Of a stretch of DNA of 33,763 nucleotides, positions 13,394 to 22,023 are shown piece by piece. The notes beneath the pieces are model-generated. The model saw nothing but the letters and a program-made list of their open reading frames with translations, did no database searches and was not told the origin of the DNA. The translations under genes were made by a program, and so were the position numbers. The DNA comes from Lachnoclostridium sp. MSJ-17 (lineage in GTDB: Bacteria; Bacillota; Clostridia; Oscillospirales; Acutalibacteraceae), in assembly GCF_018918205.1 (NCBI RefSeq), contig NZ_JAHLQB010000122.1, positions 1 to 33,763 on the forward strand. Reading direction: 5' to 3'. Each line of letters starts with the position of its first letter. Position 1 is the stretch's first letter.

Positions 13394-13470
13394 TGGCGCG
13401 CCGGAAGGGACTCGAACCCCCGACCTTCTGATTCGTAGTCAGACACTCTATCCAGCTGAGCTACCGGCGC
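13394..13470 (-). tRNA. tRNA-Arg (anticodon ACG), CCA encoded
   Basis: Read on the minus strand: acceptor GCGCCGG (from 13470) pairs with CCGGCGC (13398-13404), followed by discriminator G and an encoded CCA (13394-13396). D-arm TAGCTCAGCTGGATAGAG is standard, the anticodon loop CTACGAA gives ACG, and the T-arm GTTCGAGTC is standard. The 3' end faces the accessory region, the usual orientation for an integration target. No duplicated tRNA end was found in the window. Confidence 0.95.
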
Positions 13471-13497
13471 AGATGGTTCTTTTGAACCGCAAGATAT

Positions 13498-13526
13498 ATA
13501 TTACCATACTTTCCGAAAAAAAGCAA
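13498..13526 (-). promoter_or_regulatory. Promoter of tRNA-Arg
   Basis: Minus-strand TTGCTT (13521-13526), 17-bp spacer, TAATAT (13498-13503), about 28 bp before the tRNA 5' end. Confidence 0.6.
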
Positions 13527-13746
13527 GCCTTTTTTTGAGGAATATTTTTTTCATCAAAAAGCACAGAATTTTTTATCCCTTTTATTAAATACTGCGCCTT
13601 GTTTTTGCTTCATATCTATATTATAATTAAGTTTGGAGAGTGCAAAATCCCAACAATTTGCGCTGGTTACAAGCCGACCACTACATCTTGTGAATGTTGC
13701 CCATATTTTGGGGTGCGTTTTTGTGTAATCTCGTGGTAAATAAGGT

Positions 13747-13775
13747 TTGATTTTTGCGGAAAAATATGTTAGAAT
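13747..13775 (+). promoter_or_regulatory. Promoter of the CHAP-dockerin gene
   Basis: TTGATT (13747-13752), 17 bp, TAGAAT (13770-13775), leaving a 5' leader of about 100 nt. The rest of 13530-13879 shows no gene. Confidence 0.6.
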
Positions 13776-13879
13776 AGATAACGGTAACGAAATTGTAATC
13801 GTATAGTCGCTTACCTTAACAATACATCGAAATCTATTATTCTTAATGGATTTTCCTTGCATAAAGAAAGGGTGTTACT

Positions 13880-15196
13880 TTGACTAAGATGCTAATCAGA
13901 AGGGTACCTGCGGTTGTCCTCACGGTCGCGATCCTGTTTACAACCGTATTCGCGCTTTCGATCTCCGCGAGCGCTCTCACATTTACAATGCGCGATTCAA
14001 TGCCTTCTACCGACAACGAATTCTACTACAGCGATAAAAATCCGTTCTATCCTGCGGGCTACGGTCTTCCGAACTGTACAGCCTACGCGTACGGCAGAAT
14101 TTATGAGATCACCGGCAAGAAGCCCAACCTTTCCACCGGCAACGCCGAGGACTGGTACGGCTACAACATGAGCAACGGCTTTTACAGCTACGGACAGACT
14201 CCCAGACTCGGCGCAATCGCATGCTGGTCCTACAACGGCGGCGGCGGTCACGTAGCGGTGGTTGAGTACATCAATACCTCCACAGGTGAGATGACCCTCT
14301 CAAACTCCGCATGGAGCGCGAGATACGGCTCATGCGCGCCATTCTATCTCACTTACGCCAACGTAAATGATTCCAATCCCGGCGGCAGCCCATGGTGGAA
14401 CTTCCAGGGCTACATCTACGCTGTGGATTCTGCTGAGGTTGTTGTAAATCCCGGCGGCAACAGCGGCAACAACCCCGTTGTTATCGGCGGTGGCGACGAC
14501 AATACCGATTCTCCCTCTTTAGGCAAGAACTACGAGAAGGGCGTATATCAGGTATCTGTTGACGATTATCTCACAATGAGAACCGGCGCTGGCACACGCT
14601 ACAGCTTCGTAACAAAGGTTCCCGACGGCGCAAAGCTCAAGGTTACCGCCGTTAAGAAGAACCAAGACCTCACCTGGGGCGAGACAAGCTATGACGGCTG
14701 GGACGGCTGGGTAGCTCTCAATTACTGCAAGTACACCGGCGGTCTTGATACATGGAAGGACGACGTCGTTATTCCTACCGAGGCTCCCACAGAGGCTCCG
14801 ACAACAGCGGCGCCCGCTACCGTAGTTCCCACAACTGCTGCTCCCACAACTATCCCCGAGGTTCCCACAGAGGCTCCGACGACAGCGGCTCCTACAACCG
14901 TTGCTCCCACAACAGCGGCGCCCACAACGATCCCCGAGGTTCCCACGGAAGCCCTCACAGTCCCCAAGGAGACTGAGCCTGATTATTCAAAGGGTATAGG
15001 CACAGGCGATATCAACGCAGACGGCGTAATCGACATTGTAGACGCGACTATGATTCAGAAGGCAGCCGCAGGTCTCGGCAACTTCACTTCAAAGCAGCTC
15101 AAATGGTGCGATTTCGACTTTGACGGAAAAATCACCATCTCCGATGCAACCCTCGTTCAGAAGATTGCTATCGGCATCTACAACTATTATCTTTAA
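13880..15196 (+). CDS. Secreted CHAP-domain peptidoglycan hydrolase with SH3 and dockerin modules
   Basis: The likely start is TTG 13880, 7-8 bp after AAAGGG; ATG 13889 is the alternative. The product is 438 aa. A signal peptide (about 1-32) is followed by a CHAP amidase/endopeptidase domain with catalytic Cys in NCTAYAYGR (C66) and His in GHVAVVEY (H124). A bacterial SH3 domain follows (about 220-285, DYLTMRTGAG). Then comes a Pro/Thr linker (about 295-365) and a dockerin (about 373-435) with two calcium loops, DINADGVIDIVDA and DFDFDGKITISDA. Known CHAP enzymes cut peptidoglycan cross-links. The dockerin implies docking to a cohesin scaffold, none of which is in the window. This suggests a wall-remodelling or competitor-lysing activity displayed on the cell-surface complex. 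Confidence 0.88.
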   Translation: MTKMLIRRVPAVVLTVAILFTTVFALSISASALTFTMRDSMPSTDNEFYYSDKNPFYPAGYGLPNCTAYAYGRIYEITGKKPNLSTGNAEDWYGYNMSNGFYSYGQTPRLGAIACWSYNGGGGHVAVVEYINTSTGEMTLSNSAWSARYGSCAPFYLTYANVNDSNPGGSPWWNFQGYIYAVDSAEVVVNPGGNSGNNPVVIGGGDDNTDSPSLGKNYEKGVYQVSVDDYLTMRTGAGTRYSFVTKVPDGAKLKVTAVKKNQDLTWGETSYDGWDGWVALNYCKYTGGLDTWKDDVVIPTEAPTEAPTTAAPATVVPTTAAPTTIPEVPTEAPTTAAPTTVAPTTAAPTTIPEVPTEALTVPKETEPDYSKGIGTGDINADGVIDIVDATMIQKAAAGLGNFTSKQLKWCDFDFDGKITISDATLVQKIAIGIYNYYL

Positions 15197-15201
15197 TACA
15201 T

Positions 15202-15228
15202 AAAGGGCGGTGCAAACCGCCTTTTTTG
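15202..15228 (+). terminator. Terminator of the CHAP-dockerin gene
   Basis: AAGGGCGGT and ACCGCCTTT form the stem around GCAA, followed by a run of T. Confidence 0.85.
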
Positions 15229-15246
15229 TTTGCCCAAAACGGCAAA

Positions 15247-15283
15247 AAGAGAGAAGCCCATGCGGACTTCTCTCTTAATTTTT
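15247..15283. terminator. Second terminator, mainly for the leftward C1A protease
   Basis: AAGAGAGAAG (15247-15256) pairs with CTTCTCTCTT (15267-15276). Both flanks are T-rich on the relevant strands, so it can serve both convergent genes. Confidence 0.8.
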
Positions 15284-15289
15284 TGTGTC

Positions 15290-16900
15290 TTATGAAGCTA
15301 TCTTGATCTGTATCGCCGTCGCGTCGGTGATATCTATTGTTCCGTCGCCGTTGAAGTCCGCGAGCTTGAGCTGATTATCGCTCAGCTCCGCGAGCTCCGC
15401 GAGATTCTGTTGTATCAAAGTTACATCGTTGATGTTTACGCTTGCGTTGAGGTCAACGTCGCCGTTTTCGGGAGACAGCGTCAGCGCCTTGATAACAAGA
15501 GTACCGCCGAGGTCGTTGTCATACGTGTCCTTGTACCACTGCATGAGATCGGTCATTTTTCCGTCGCTGTAGATGTAGCTCATTCCGAATTCCGATTCCG
15601 GGATAAATACCATTGTGCCGTTGGAGTTCTCGAGCCATTCGTCAACTCCGAGGTTGATTCCGTCGTCGCCGCTCTTTTTCAGCTTGACGGCAACCGACAT
15701 GGTGCTGTCGGGAATTTCGATGTTGTCGATATCCGCGCAGATGTAACCCTCGTAATCGGTTGTGCCGCCGCCGATGTATTTCCAGTTTGCGGTATCCGCG
15801 TCGGGAGCGCCGTCAGCCTCCGGAACAAGATAGAGCTCGTATTCCGCGCCGGCGGTCTTTGTCTCGAATATCACCTTGTCAAGAACAAAGAATCCGCTGT
15901 CGAAGTTGAGACGGTTGAGAACAGTCAGCTCACCCGCTGTCTCGGTGGTGAAGTGGTATGTAGCGCCGAATATCTCGTTTTGAACCAGCTTTTTGCGGTC
16001 GGTTATCTCCTCGAACTTTTCGATCGTGAAGGTGGGCTTATATTTTTTTGACTCGAGGAAAAACTGGTCCTCATATGAGACCCAGTAAAAGCCGTTGAGC
16101 GGATTTCCGTCGCCCCAGCTGCTTTTCATCAGCCACGCGCCGTTTTTTTCGGGTTTGTTTTTGAAGTTTTTTCTGTCGTAATTATCGTCCCAGCCGACTA
16201 CCGCCACAACATGGCCGTTATTCTGACCGGAGTATGACGGCGGCAGGTAGTACGAGGTCTGGTTATTCATGTACTGACTCAAGTGCGAGTAGCCCACGGC
16301 AATGCTTCCGTTTTCCATAATGGCGCGCTTGACCTCGTCGGTGTCGTCGCGGGAAACGTATCTCATCGCCGTAACTCCGTATTTCGCGCGGTCGGTGGGA
16401 ACCATGTCGCCTGTGATGTCCGCCTCGGGCGAGAGGTCGGCTGCGTCGCTTTCCAGAACTCCGCCCTGCCACGAGCTAAGGTATCCGGGAGCCATGGAGC
16501 AGTAGCCGGATTCGTATTTTTTTCGTATCCAGCCCTTTCCGTTGGAGCGCGTGGTCGCCCAGAGATTAAAGTGCAGCTCCGAAAAATCGGCGGCGGACAT
16601 ATCGGTAATCATTCCTGCTTTCAGCAGCTTGCTTTCAAGCACTGAGATAGAGGCATACGCCCAGCAATCGTTGTATTTCTGATGCTTTGCGGGGGTGACG
16701 ACGCCTGCGTCGAGGGAGCTGTATGCCGAAGGCAAAGCGTCTGACGCGGTCTCTGTTTCCGATAAATCAAGCATTGCGGCTGCCTGATCGTCGTCTATGA
16801 CGGCGGCTGAGGCTGAAACGCTCACAGCGCCTGTAAGCATTGCCGCGGCGGAGAGTACGGTGATAATTTTTATCATTGGCTTATGCTTCAATCCATTCAC
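15290..16900 (-). CDS. Secreted C1A papain-like cysteine protease with dockerin
   Basis: The product is 536 aa with ATG 16900 after AGAGGTGA. Signal peptide to about residue 33. The peptidase spans about 58-285: HQKYNDCWAYAS with catalytic C79 and a candidate oxyanion Gln, GHVVAVVGWDD with H230, and GAWLMKSSWG where papain has KNSWG, so the usual catalytic Asn is Ser (S260). A beta-rich domain of about 160 residues (290-465) follows, in the position of the lectin-like domain seen in related Clostridial proteases. The C-terminus is a dockerin (about 477-536); its first loop (DVDLNASVNINDV) has lost a calcium-binding Asp, while the second (DFNGDGTIDITDA) is complete. Role: protein degradation or maturation on the surface complex. 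Confidence 0.88.
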   Translation of the reverse strand: MNGLKHKPMIKIITVLSAAAMLTGAVSVSASAAVIDDDQAAAMLDLSETETASDALPSAYSSLDAGVVTPAKHQKYNDCWAYASISVLESKLLKAGMITDMSAADFSELHFNLWATTRSNGKGWIRKKYESGYCSMAPGYLSSWQGGVLESDAADLSPEADITGDMVPTDRAKYGVTAMRYVSRDDTDEVKRAIMENGSIAVGYSHLSQYMNNQTSYYLPPSYSGQNNGHVVAVVGWDDNYDRKNFKNKPEKNGAWLMKSSWGDGNPLNGFYWVSYEDQFFLESKKYKPTFTIEKFEEITDRKKLVQNEIFGATYHFTTETAGELTVLNRLNFDSGFFVLDKVIFETKTAGAEYELYLVPEADGAPDADTANWKYIGGGTTDYEGYICADIDNIEIPDSTMSVAVKLKKSGDDGINLGVDEWLENSNGTMVFIPESEFGMSYIYSDGKMTDLMQWYKDTYDNDLGGTLVIKALTLSPENGDVDLNASVNINDVTLIQQNLAELAELSDNQLKLADFNGDGTIDITDATAIQIKIAS

Positions 16901-17003
16901 CTCTGTTATCTGTAAATTATTAAATCAGTATACCAAATAAAAATCGATTTGTAAAGTATATTTCGCTGCCAAAAGTCACAATCTATTTTCGGGAGGCGAA
17001 CTG

Positions 17004-17879
17004 ATGCGTTTGAGGACAGATTTGGCGGTAGAGGCGCGAGAGCTTGCGGGAGAAAATACCGGCGGCGTTGATTTTGACGCTTATGTGGAGAACGGCATGG
17101 AAATATCGCGGCTGACAGTGAAAAATGGGCGCGCCAGACGTGCGCTCGGCAAGGATGAGGGAACCTATGTCACAATAGAGCTGCCCGCGCTTACGGACAG
17201 GTTTTCCGACACCGACAGCCGTCTCGTGACTATCGGAGCCGAGATACGCAGACTGCTTCCCGTCAACGGTCTGCTGCTCGTAGCGGGGCTTGGAAACTCT
17301 GAGATAACCCCGGACTCTCTCGGTCCCAAAACCGCCGCGAAGGTGCTTGCGACGCGGCACATAACGGGGGAGATCGCCCGGGCGACGGGACTTGACAGGC
17401 TGCGTCCGGTCGCGGTCATGCGCACTGGAGTGACGGGGCAGACGGGAATAGAGACGGGCGAGTATATTCTGAGCATTGTCAAGCGCATACGCCCGAACGC
17501 GGTGATCGCCGTCGACGCGCTTGCTTCCAGACGGCTCGAAAGGCTCGGCTGTACCCTCCAGATAAGCGACGCGGGAATTTCACCCGGAGCGGGAGTTGGC
17601 AACCACCGCACGGCGATCAACAGAGAGACCCTCGGCGTACCGGTGATCTCGATCGGAGTGCCGACGGTCGTCGATCTGCGGACTCTTGCCTGCGATCTGC
17701 TGGGCAGTGAACTAAAGCGCGACAAGGCGGAGAGCCTTGTTCCAGACGGCAGACAGATGCTCGTTATCCCGAACGAGATCGACCTTCTCACCGAGCGCGC
17801 GTCACGGCTCATTGCACTCTCGCTGAACGCCGCCATGCAGGACAGGTTTGAGCTTGAGGAGCTGGTTGAGCTGATGTAG
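17004..17879 (+). CDS. gpr: Germination protease (spore SASP endopeptidase)
   Basis: The product is 291 aa with ATG 17004 after CGGGAGG. GPR is made in the forespore as a zymogen and, at germination, cleaves the small acid-soluble proteins that coat spore DNA. RTDLAVEARE near the N-terminus matches the conserved start of the family just after the propeptide. LVAGLGNSEITPDSLGPK, MRTGVTGQTGIET, DALASRRL and GAGVGNHR are further conserved GPR segments. It is shorter than the Bacillus enzyme, as in many Clostridia. spoIIP follows 56 bp downstream, the common gpr-spoIIP order. Identification is secure from these motifs. Confidence 0.95.
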   Translation: MRLRTDLAVEARELAGENTGGVDFDAYVENGMEISRLTVKNGRARRALGKDEGTYVTIELPALTDRFSDTDSRLVTIGAEIRRLLPVNGLLLVAGLGNSEITPDSLGPKTAAKVLATRHITGEIARATGLDRLRPVAVMRTGVTGQTGIETGEYILSIVKRIRPNAVIAVDALASRRLERLGCTLQISDAGISPGAGVGNHRTAINRETLGVPVISIGVPTVVDLRTLACDLLGSELKRDKAESLVPDGRQMLVIPNEIDLLTERASRLIALSLNAAMQDRFELEELVELM

Positions 17880-17884
17880 CGCTT

Positions 17885-17913
17885 TCATAAATAACGTTTT
17901 GCCCGCATATAAT
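17885..17913 (+). promoter_or_regulatory. Candidate sigma-E promoter of spoIIP
   Basis: TCATAAA (17885-17891), 14-bp spacer, CATATAAT (17906-17913), which fits the mother-cell sigma-E -10 pattern CATANNNT. spoIIP is a sigma-E gene in Bacillus. Confidence 0.45.
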
Positions 17914-17935
17914 TATTCCAAAAGCAGGTGATTAT

Positions 17936-19015
17936 TTGAAGGTGCGGATCAGGAAATTTTTCAGGGTGATTTTTGCCGTATTGCTGATTGCGACGGCATG
18001 CTGCTGTCTTACGCAGCGCCTGCCCGAATGTCTTGCGGGCGGCGATACGGCTTTCGCGGCAGCGGCGTTCAGGCTCACGGACGGCAAATACCGCGTTGAA
18101 GCGCAGACAGAGCCTCAGACGGAGCCTTCAAGCGCAGCCGCAGTTTCAGCCGCGGCTCAGGCGTCGGGCAGCTCCGCGGAGAGCGGTACTCAGGACAAAT
18201 CGGGGTATTACGATTCCTTCGGCGACCACAGCGGCGAAGCGCGTTACTCCGTCGAGGAAAAGACCGTCGGGGCGGACGGTACGGCGGTTGAGAACGCCTA
18301 TGTCAAGAACCGCACGGGTCTGGAATTTGACTTTGACTCGATCCTACATACGCCCCTGACCTTCAGTACGGAAAAAAACTCCCAAACGCCGCAGGTGTTG
18401 ATTTACCACACCCACACGGGCGAAGCGTATCTCGACGAGGATGTGGATTATTTTTACGAGAGCTTCTATTCGCGGACTCAGAACGAGAGCTTCAACGTAG
18501 TCGGCGTGGGAAATGTCCTTGCAGAAACGCTCGAAAAGCGCGGTATACGCACCGTGCACGACAAAACCGTCCACGACTCAACCTACAACGGCTCCTACGA
18601 CAGAAGCGCGGAGACGGTTTACGCTGATATGGCTGAGAATCCGGACATAAAGGTAGTCCTCGACATTCACCGCGACGCTCTCGGCACGGAGGAGTGCAAG
18701 GTCAAGACTGTTTTTGAGCACGACGGACAGAAGGCGGCTCAGATAATGATCCTGTCGGGCTGCGACGTCTACGGAGAGCGCGGCTTTGACAACTGGCAGA
18801 ATAACCTCAGCTTCGCCTTAAAGCTCCAGACGACCGCCGAGAGCATGTATCCGGGCATGACAAGACCGCTGAGCTTTGACTTTTTCGCGTACAACGAGTA
18901 TATCTGCGACGGCTCGCTGCTCATCGAGGTCGGCACAGACGCTAATTCCGTCGCGGAGGTTCAGCGCACGGCTGAGTATCTCGGCGAGGTGCTTGCCGCG
19001 GTTCTCGGCGGGTAA
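17936..19015 (+). CDS. spoIIP: Stage II sporulation protein P (peptidoglycan hydrolase for engulfment)
   Basis: The start is TTG 17936 after GCAGGTG; the product is 359 aa. It has an N-terminal membrane anchor (about 9-40), then a low-complexity Ala/Ser/Gln region to about 80, then the SpoIIP amidase/endopeptidase domain (about 150-355). The domain is recognised by VLIYHTHTGEAYL, VVLDIHRDAL and LLIEVGTDANS (zinc ligands His/Glu). In Bacillus it works with SpoIID and SpoIIM to degrade septal peptidoglycan during engulfment. Its presence with gpr indicates a spore former. Confidence 0.93.
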   Translation: MKVRIRKFFRVIFAVLLIATACCCLTQRLPECLAGGDTAFAAAAFRLTDGKYRVEAQTEPQTEPSSAAAVSAAAQASGSSAESGTQDKSGYYDSFGDHSGEARYSVEEKTVGADGTAVENAYVKNRTGLEFDFDSILHTPLTFSTEKNSQTPQVLIYHTHTGEAYLDEDVDYFYESFYSRTQNESFNVVGVGNVLAETLEKRGIRTVHDKTVHDSTYNGSYDRSAETVYADMAENPDIKVVLDIHRDALGTEECKVKTVFEHDGQKAAQIMILSGCDVYGERGFDNWQNNLSFALKLQTTAESMYPGMTRPLSFDFFAYNEYICDGSLLIEVGTDANSVAEVQRTAEYLGEVLAAVLGG

Positions 19016-19072
19016 AAGCAGTATTTTGTATATATGAACAAGTTGCGGCGCGGTGCGTAAATGATTTTTTAC

Positions 19073-19101
19073 TTGCAAAAACCGATCGGATTTGATATAA
19101 T
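19073..19101 (+). promoter_or_regulatory. Sigma-A promoter of the 19132-dusB operon
   Basis: TTGCAA (19073-19078), 17 bp, TATAAT (19096-19101). The spacer contains the palindrome CGATCG. Confidence 0.85.
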
Positions 19102-19131
19102 CATCATATATATGCCAAATGAGGTATGAAT

Positions 19132-19626
19132 ATGAAGCACAGAACTCTGATAAACCGTATAACGGCGGTCGTATTCGGACTCCTTATGTTAGCGGCGGGC
19201 ATGACAGGCGTTTTCGCCGAGAATGACCCTGTCGTGACCGAGGAACCGATCGTCACCGTGCCTGTGACGGACGAGCCTATATGGACGGATCCGCCCACAG
19301 ACCCTCCGACCGAACCGCCTACAGTTCCTCCGACCGAGCCTGTGACAGAGGTGACCACCGAGGCACCGACTCAGGCGACTACCGCTACAGGCGCTCAGGA
19401 GACAACCGAAAAGCCCACCGAAAACGGCGGCTATATCAATGTTGACCCGATCCCTACAGAGTTTGTACCGCCTACGATCCCAAAGACCGTCAGCAACAAG
19501 AACTACACCACCAACGTCGCCGCGGGTATCATCTCGTGGGTCTGCGTAATAGTGGGACTGATCGTTATCTTCGCGGTAATTGCGAGCACAAAGCTCAGCG
19601 GCTACCGTGCGGGCAGGCGCGTATGA
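19132..19626 (+). CDS. Pro/Thr-rich membrane protein of unknown function
   Basis: The start chosen is ATG 19132 (ATGAGG upstream); the ATG at 19126 is an alternative. The product is 164 aa: signal peptide or first helix (about 8-29), an extracellular Pro/Thr/Glu-rich stalk with repeats such as TDPPTDPPTEPPT (about 35-100), then one membrane helix (about 131-153, AAGIISWVCVIVGLIVIFAV) and a short basic cytoplasmic tail. The stalk resembles the linkers of the dockerin proteins nearby, but no folded module is attached. The stop overlaps the dusB start (ATGA), so the two are co-translated. Confidence 0.8.
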   Translation: MKHRTLINRITAVVFGLLMLAAGMTGVFAENDPVVTEEPIVTVPVTDEPIWTDPPTDPPTEPPTVPPTEPVTEVTTEAPTQATTATGAQETTEKPTENGGYINVDPIPTEFVPPTIPKTVSNKNYTTNVAAGIISWVCVIVGLIVIFAVIASTKLSGYRAGRRV

Positions 19627-20588
19627 CCGAGGCTTTTATTGGCTCAGTCGTTCTGAGATCGCGCGCGCTTCTTGCGCCTATGGCGGGGGTGAGCGACCGC
19701 GCGTACCGTGAACTCTGTATGGAGCACGGCGCGGGTTACTGCGTAAGCGAAATGGTCAGCTCAAAGGCGCTCTCGTTCCAAAGCAAAAAGAGCGAGGAGC
19801 TTATGGTCATCTCGGATATCGAGCGCCCGTGCGGCATTCAGATATTCGGGGACGAGCCGTCCTGCATGGCTGACGCGGCGGTTCACGCGATGAAAAACAA
19901 GCCCGATATCATCGATATCAATATGGGCTGTCCGGCTCCGAAGATCAGCGGCAGCGGCAGCGGTAGCGCTCTCATGCGCAAGCCGGAGCTTGTCGGCGAG
20001 ATCGTCAGGGCAGTAACGGCGGTATGCGATATTCCCGTCACCGTAAAAATCCGAAAGGGCTGGGACGACGGCAGCGTAAACGCCGTTGAGATCGCGAAAA
20101 TCTGCGAGCGCGCCGGAGCCGCGGCGATAACCGTCCACGGCAGGACGCGCATGCAGTATTACAAGCCGCCCGTCGACTACGATATCATACGTCAGGTACG
20201 TGAGTCCGTACAGATTCCCGTAATCGCGAACGGAGACGTCGACTCCGCTCAGAAGGCGAAGGAGGTCATGGAGAGGACAGGCTGCGCTCTTGTGATGATA
20301 GGCAGGGCAAGCCTTGGCAATCCGTGGCTGTTTGAACAGATAAACTCTTATCTCTCGGGAGAGCAGCCGTATTTTCCAACTCTTGAGGAAAAGCTCGATA
20401 CCATGGTAAAGCAGGTCGGAAAAATGGTTGAGTACAAGGGCGAATACATAGCCATGCGGCAGGCGAGGAAGCTTGTCGTCGGCTATTTCAAGGGCATGAA
20501 GGGCGCCGCGTCGCTCAGAAACGAGGCGGGAAAGCTCAGCACGCTCGACGATATATATAAACTGAGAAACAGAATACTGAATACTTGA
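19623..20588 (+). CDS. dusB: tRNA-dihydrouridine synthase
   Basis: The product is 321 aa from ATG 19623, which overlaps the previous stop by 4 bp; the frame is open further upstream but without a site. This flavoenzyme reduces uridines in the tRNA D-loop. Signatures: LLAPMAGVSDRAYR (FMN-binding start), NMGCPAPKISGSGSGSALM with the catalytic Cys, VTVKIRKGWDD, ITVHGRTRMQYY, VIANGDVDS and MIGRASLGNPWLF. The order matches the Clostridial DusB group. Confidence 0.95.
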   Translation: MTEAFIGSVVLRSRALLAPMAGVSDRAYRELCMEHGAGYCVSEMVSSKALSFQSKKSEELMVISDIERPCGIQIFGDEPSCMADAAVHAMKNKPDIIDINMGCPAPKISGSGSGSALMRKPELVGEIVRAVTAVCDIPVTVKIRKGWDDGSVNAVEIAKICERAGAAAITVHGRTRMQYYKPPVDYDIIRQVRESVQIPVIANGDVDSAQKAKEVMERTGCALVMIGRASLGNPWLFEQINSYLSGEQPYFPTLEEKLDTMVKQVGKMVEYKGEYIAMRQARKLVVGYFKGMKGAASLRNEAGKLSTLDDIYKLRNRILNT

Positions 20589-20599
20589 GTATTTTCTGT

Positions 20600-20647
20600 G
20601 GGGTTCGGTCAGAGCCGAGTGAAAAACGTCGGTTTTGACCGAACCCC
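20600..20647 (+). other. Long hairpin in the dusB-glyA gap
   Basis: GGGGTTCGGTCA (20600-20611) pairs with TGACCGAACCCC (20636-20647). The interior can form a smaller CCGA/TCGG stem. No T run follows, so a leader structure or processing site for glyA is as likely as a terminator. It shows none of the conserved core of the riboswitches I know for folate or glycine. Confidence 0.6.
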
Positions 20648-20700
20648 GCAGGCGGGTATATCTATCAAAGCACAATAATGATACAAAGGGGAAGTTAAAA

Positions 20701-21957
20701 ATGAGTGAATTAACAAACATCGCGGCACTGAAATACCTTCAGGAGTATGACCCCGCCGTCGGAAACGCAATGAACGACGAGCTTAAAAGACAGCGCCGCA
20801 ATCTTGAACTGATTGCCAGCGAGAACATCGTTACACCCGCTGTAATGGCGGCTATGGGCAGTCACCTCACAAATAAATACGCCGAGGGTTACCCGGGCAA
20901 GCGTTACTACGGCGGCTGCCAGTGCGTTGACGTTGTAGAGGAGATCGCGCGTCAGAGAGCCTGCGAGCTTTTCGGTGCGGAACACGCGAACGTTCAGCCT
21001 CACTCCGGCGCTCAGGCTAACACAGCCGTTTACTTCGCCATGCTTGAGCCCGGCGACACCGTAATGGGCATGAACCTCAGCGAGGGCGGACATCTTACCC
21101 ACGGCTCGCCCGTAAATATTTCAGGTAAATACTTCAACTTCGTAGCCTACGGCGTTGACAGCGTTACCCACCGCATCGATTACGACAAGGTTCTCGAGCA
21201 GGCAAGGGAATGCAAGCCCAAGATGATCGTAGCAGGCGCTTCCGCTTATCCCAGAATCATCGATTTCGCGAGACTCAGAGCTATCGCAGACGAGGTAGGC
21301 GCTTATCTGATGGTCGACATGGCTCACATCGCGGGTCTTGTTGCCGCAGGCGTACATCCCAACCCCGTTCCTTACTGCGAATTTGTCACCACCACCACCC
21401 ACAAGACCCTCAGAGGTCCCAGAGGCGGTATGATCCTCTGCCGCGCAGAGTTCGCTAAGCAGATCGACAAGGCTATCTTCCCCGGAACACAGGGCGGTCC
21501 TCTCATGCACACTATCGCTGCCAAGGCGGTATGCTTCGGCGAGGCTCTCAAGCCCGAGTTCAAGGAGTACGGCGCAAAGGTCGTTTCAAACTGCAAGGCT
21601 CTCGCGGAAGGACTTCTCAAGAGAGGCTGCAAGCTCGTTTCGGGCGGCACCGACAACCACGTTATGCTTCTCGACCTCCGCGACACCGACGTTACCGGCA
21701 AGGAGCTTGAAGCTCGTCTTGACGACTGCTACATCACCGTCAACAAGAACACCATTCCCGGCGAGCCGCGTTCACCCTTCGTTACCAGCGGCGTGAGAAT
21801 CGGCACCGCAGCCGTTACCACGCGCGGTCTGAACGAGGAGGACATGGATCTCATCGCCGAGTACATCACCCTCGTTCTCAACGACTACGAGAACAGCAGG
21901 GACAAGGTAAGAGCGGGCGTTGAAGCTATCTGCAAAAAATATCCTCTCTACGAATAA
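20701..21957 (+). CDS. glyA: Serine hydroxymethyltransferase
   Basis: The product is 418 aa with ATG 20701 after AAAGGGGAAG. This PLP enzyme interconverts serine and glycine, loading tetrahydrofolate with the one-carbon unit. Motifs: [14 protein letters not shown] near the N-terminus, [34 protein letters not shown], and [14 protein letters not shown] carrying the PLP-binding Lys. The C-terminal domain contains [16 protein letters not shown]. Full length and intact. Confidence 0.97.
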   Translation: MSELTNIAALKYLQEYDPAVGNAMNDELKRQRRNLELIASENIVTPAVMAAMGSHLTNKYAEGYPGKRYYGGCQCVDVVEEIARQRACELFGAEHANVQPHSGAQANTAVYFAMLEPGDTVMGMNLSEGGHLTHGSPVNISGKYFNFVAYGVDSVTHRIDYDKVLEQARECKPKMIVAGASAYPRIIDFARLRAIADEVGAYLMVDMAHIAGLVAAGVHPNPVPYCEFVTTTTHKTLRGPRGGMILCRAEFAKQIDKAIFPGTQGGPLMHTIAAKAVCFGEALKPEFKEYGAKVVSNCKALAEGLLKRGCKLVSGGTDNHVMLLDLRDTDVTGKELEARLDDCYITVNKNTIPGEPRSPFVTSGVRIGTAAVTTRGLNEEDMDLIAEYITLVLNDYENSRDKVRAGVEAICKKYPLYE

Positions 21958-21965
21958 TCAGGTCA

Positions 21966-22000
21966 GCGGCAGGGCAGAGGCTTTGCCGCGCCTTTTTTTA
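21966..22000 (+). terminator. Terminator of glyA
   Basis: GCGGCA and TGCCGC form the stem around GGGCAGAGGCTT, then GCCTTTTTTT. Confidence 0.75.
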
Positions 22001-22023
22001 CAGCATCACGGAGGTGACACACA

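Noticed and set aside
13188-13538. Rightward frame of 116 codons
   Set aside because: Runs antisense through the tRNA-Arg gene and has no ribosome site.
13554-13862. Leftward frame of 102 codons
   Set aside because: No ribosome site, covers the promoter of the CHAP gene, and its composition is unlike the coding regions nearby.
17165-17836. Leftward 223-codon frame opposite gpr
   Set aside because: Shadow of a strongly biased coding strand; gpr on the other strand is certain.
20589-20700. Folate or glycine riboswitch before glyA
   Set aside because: The hairpin is simple and none of the conserved core sequences of those riboswitches is present.
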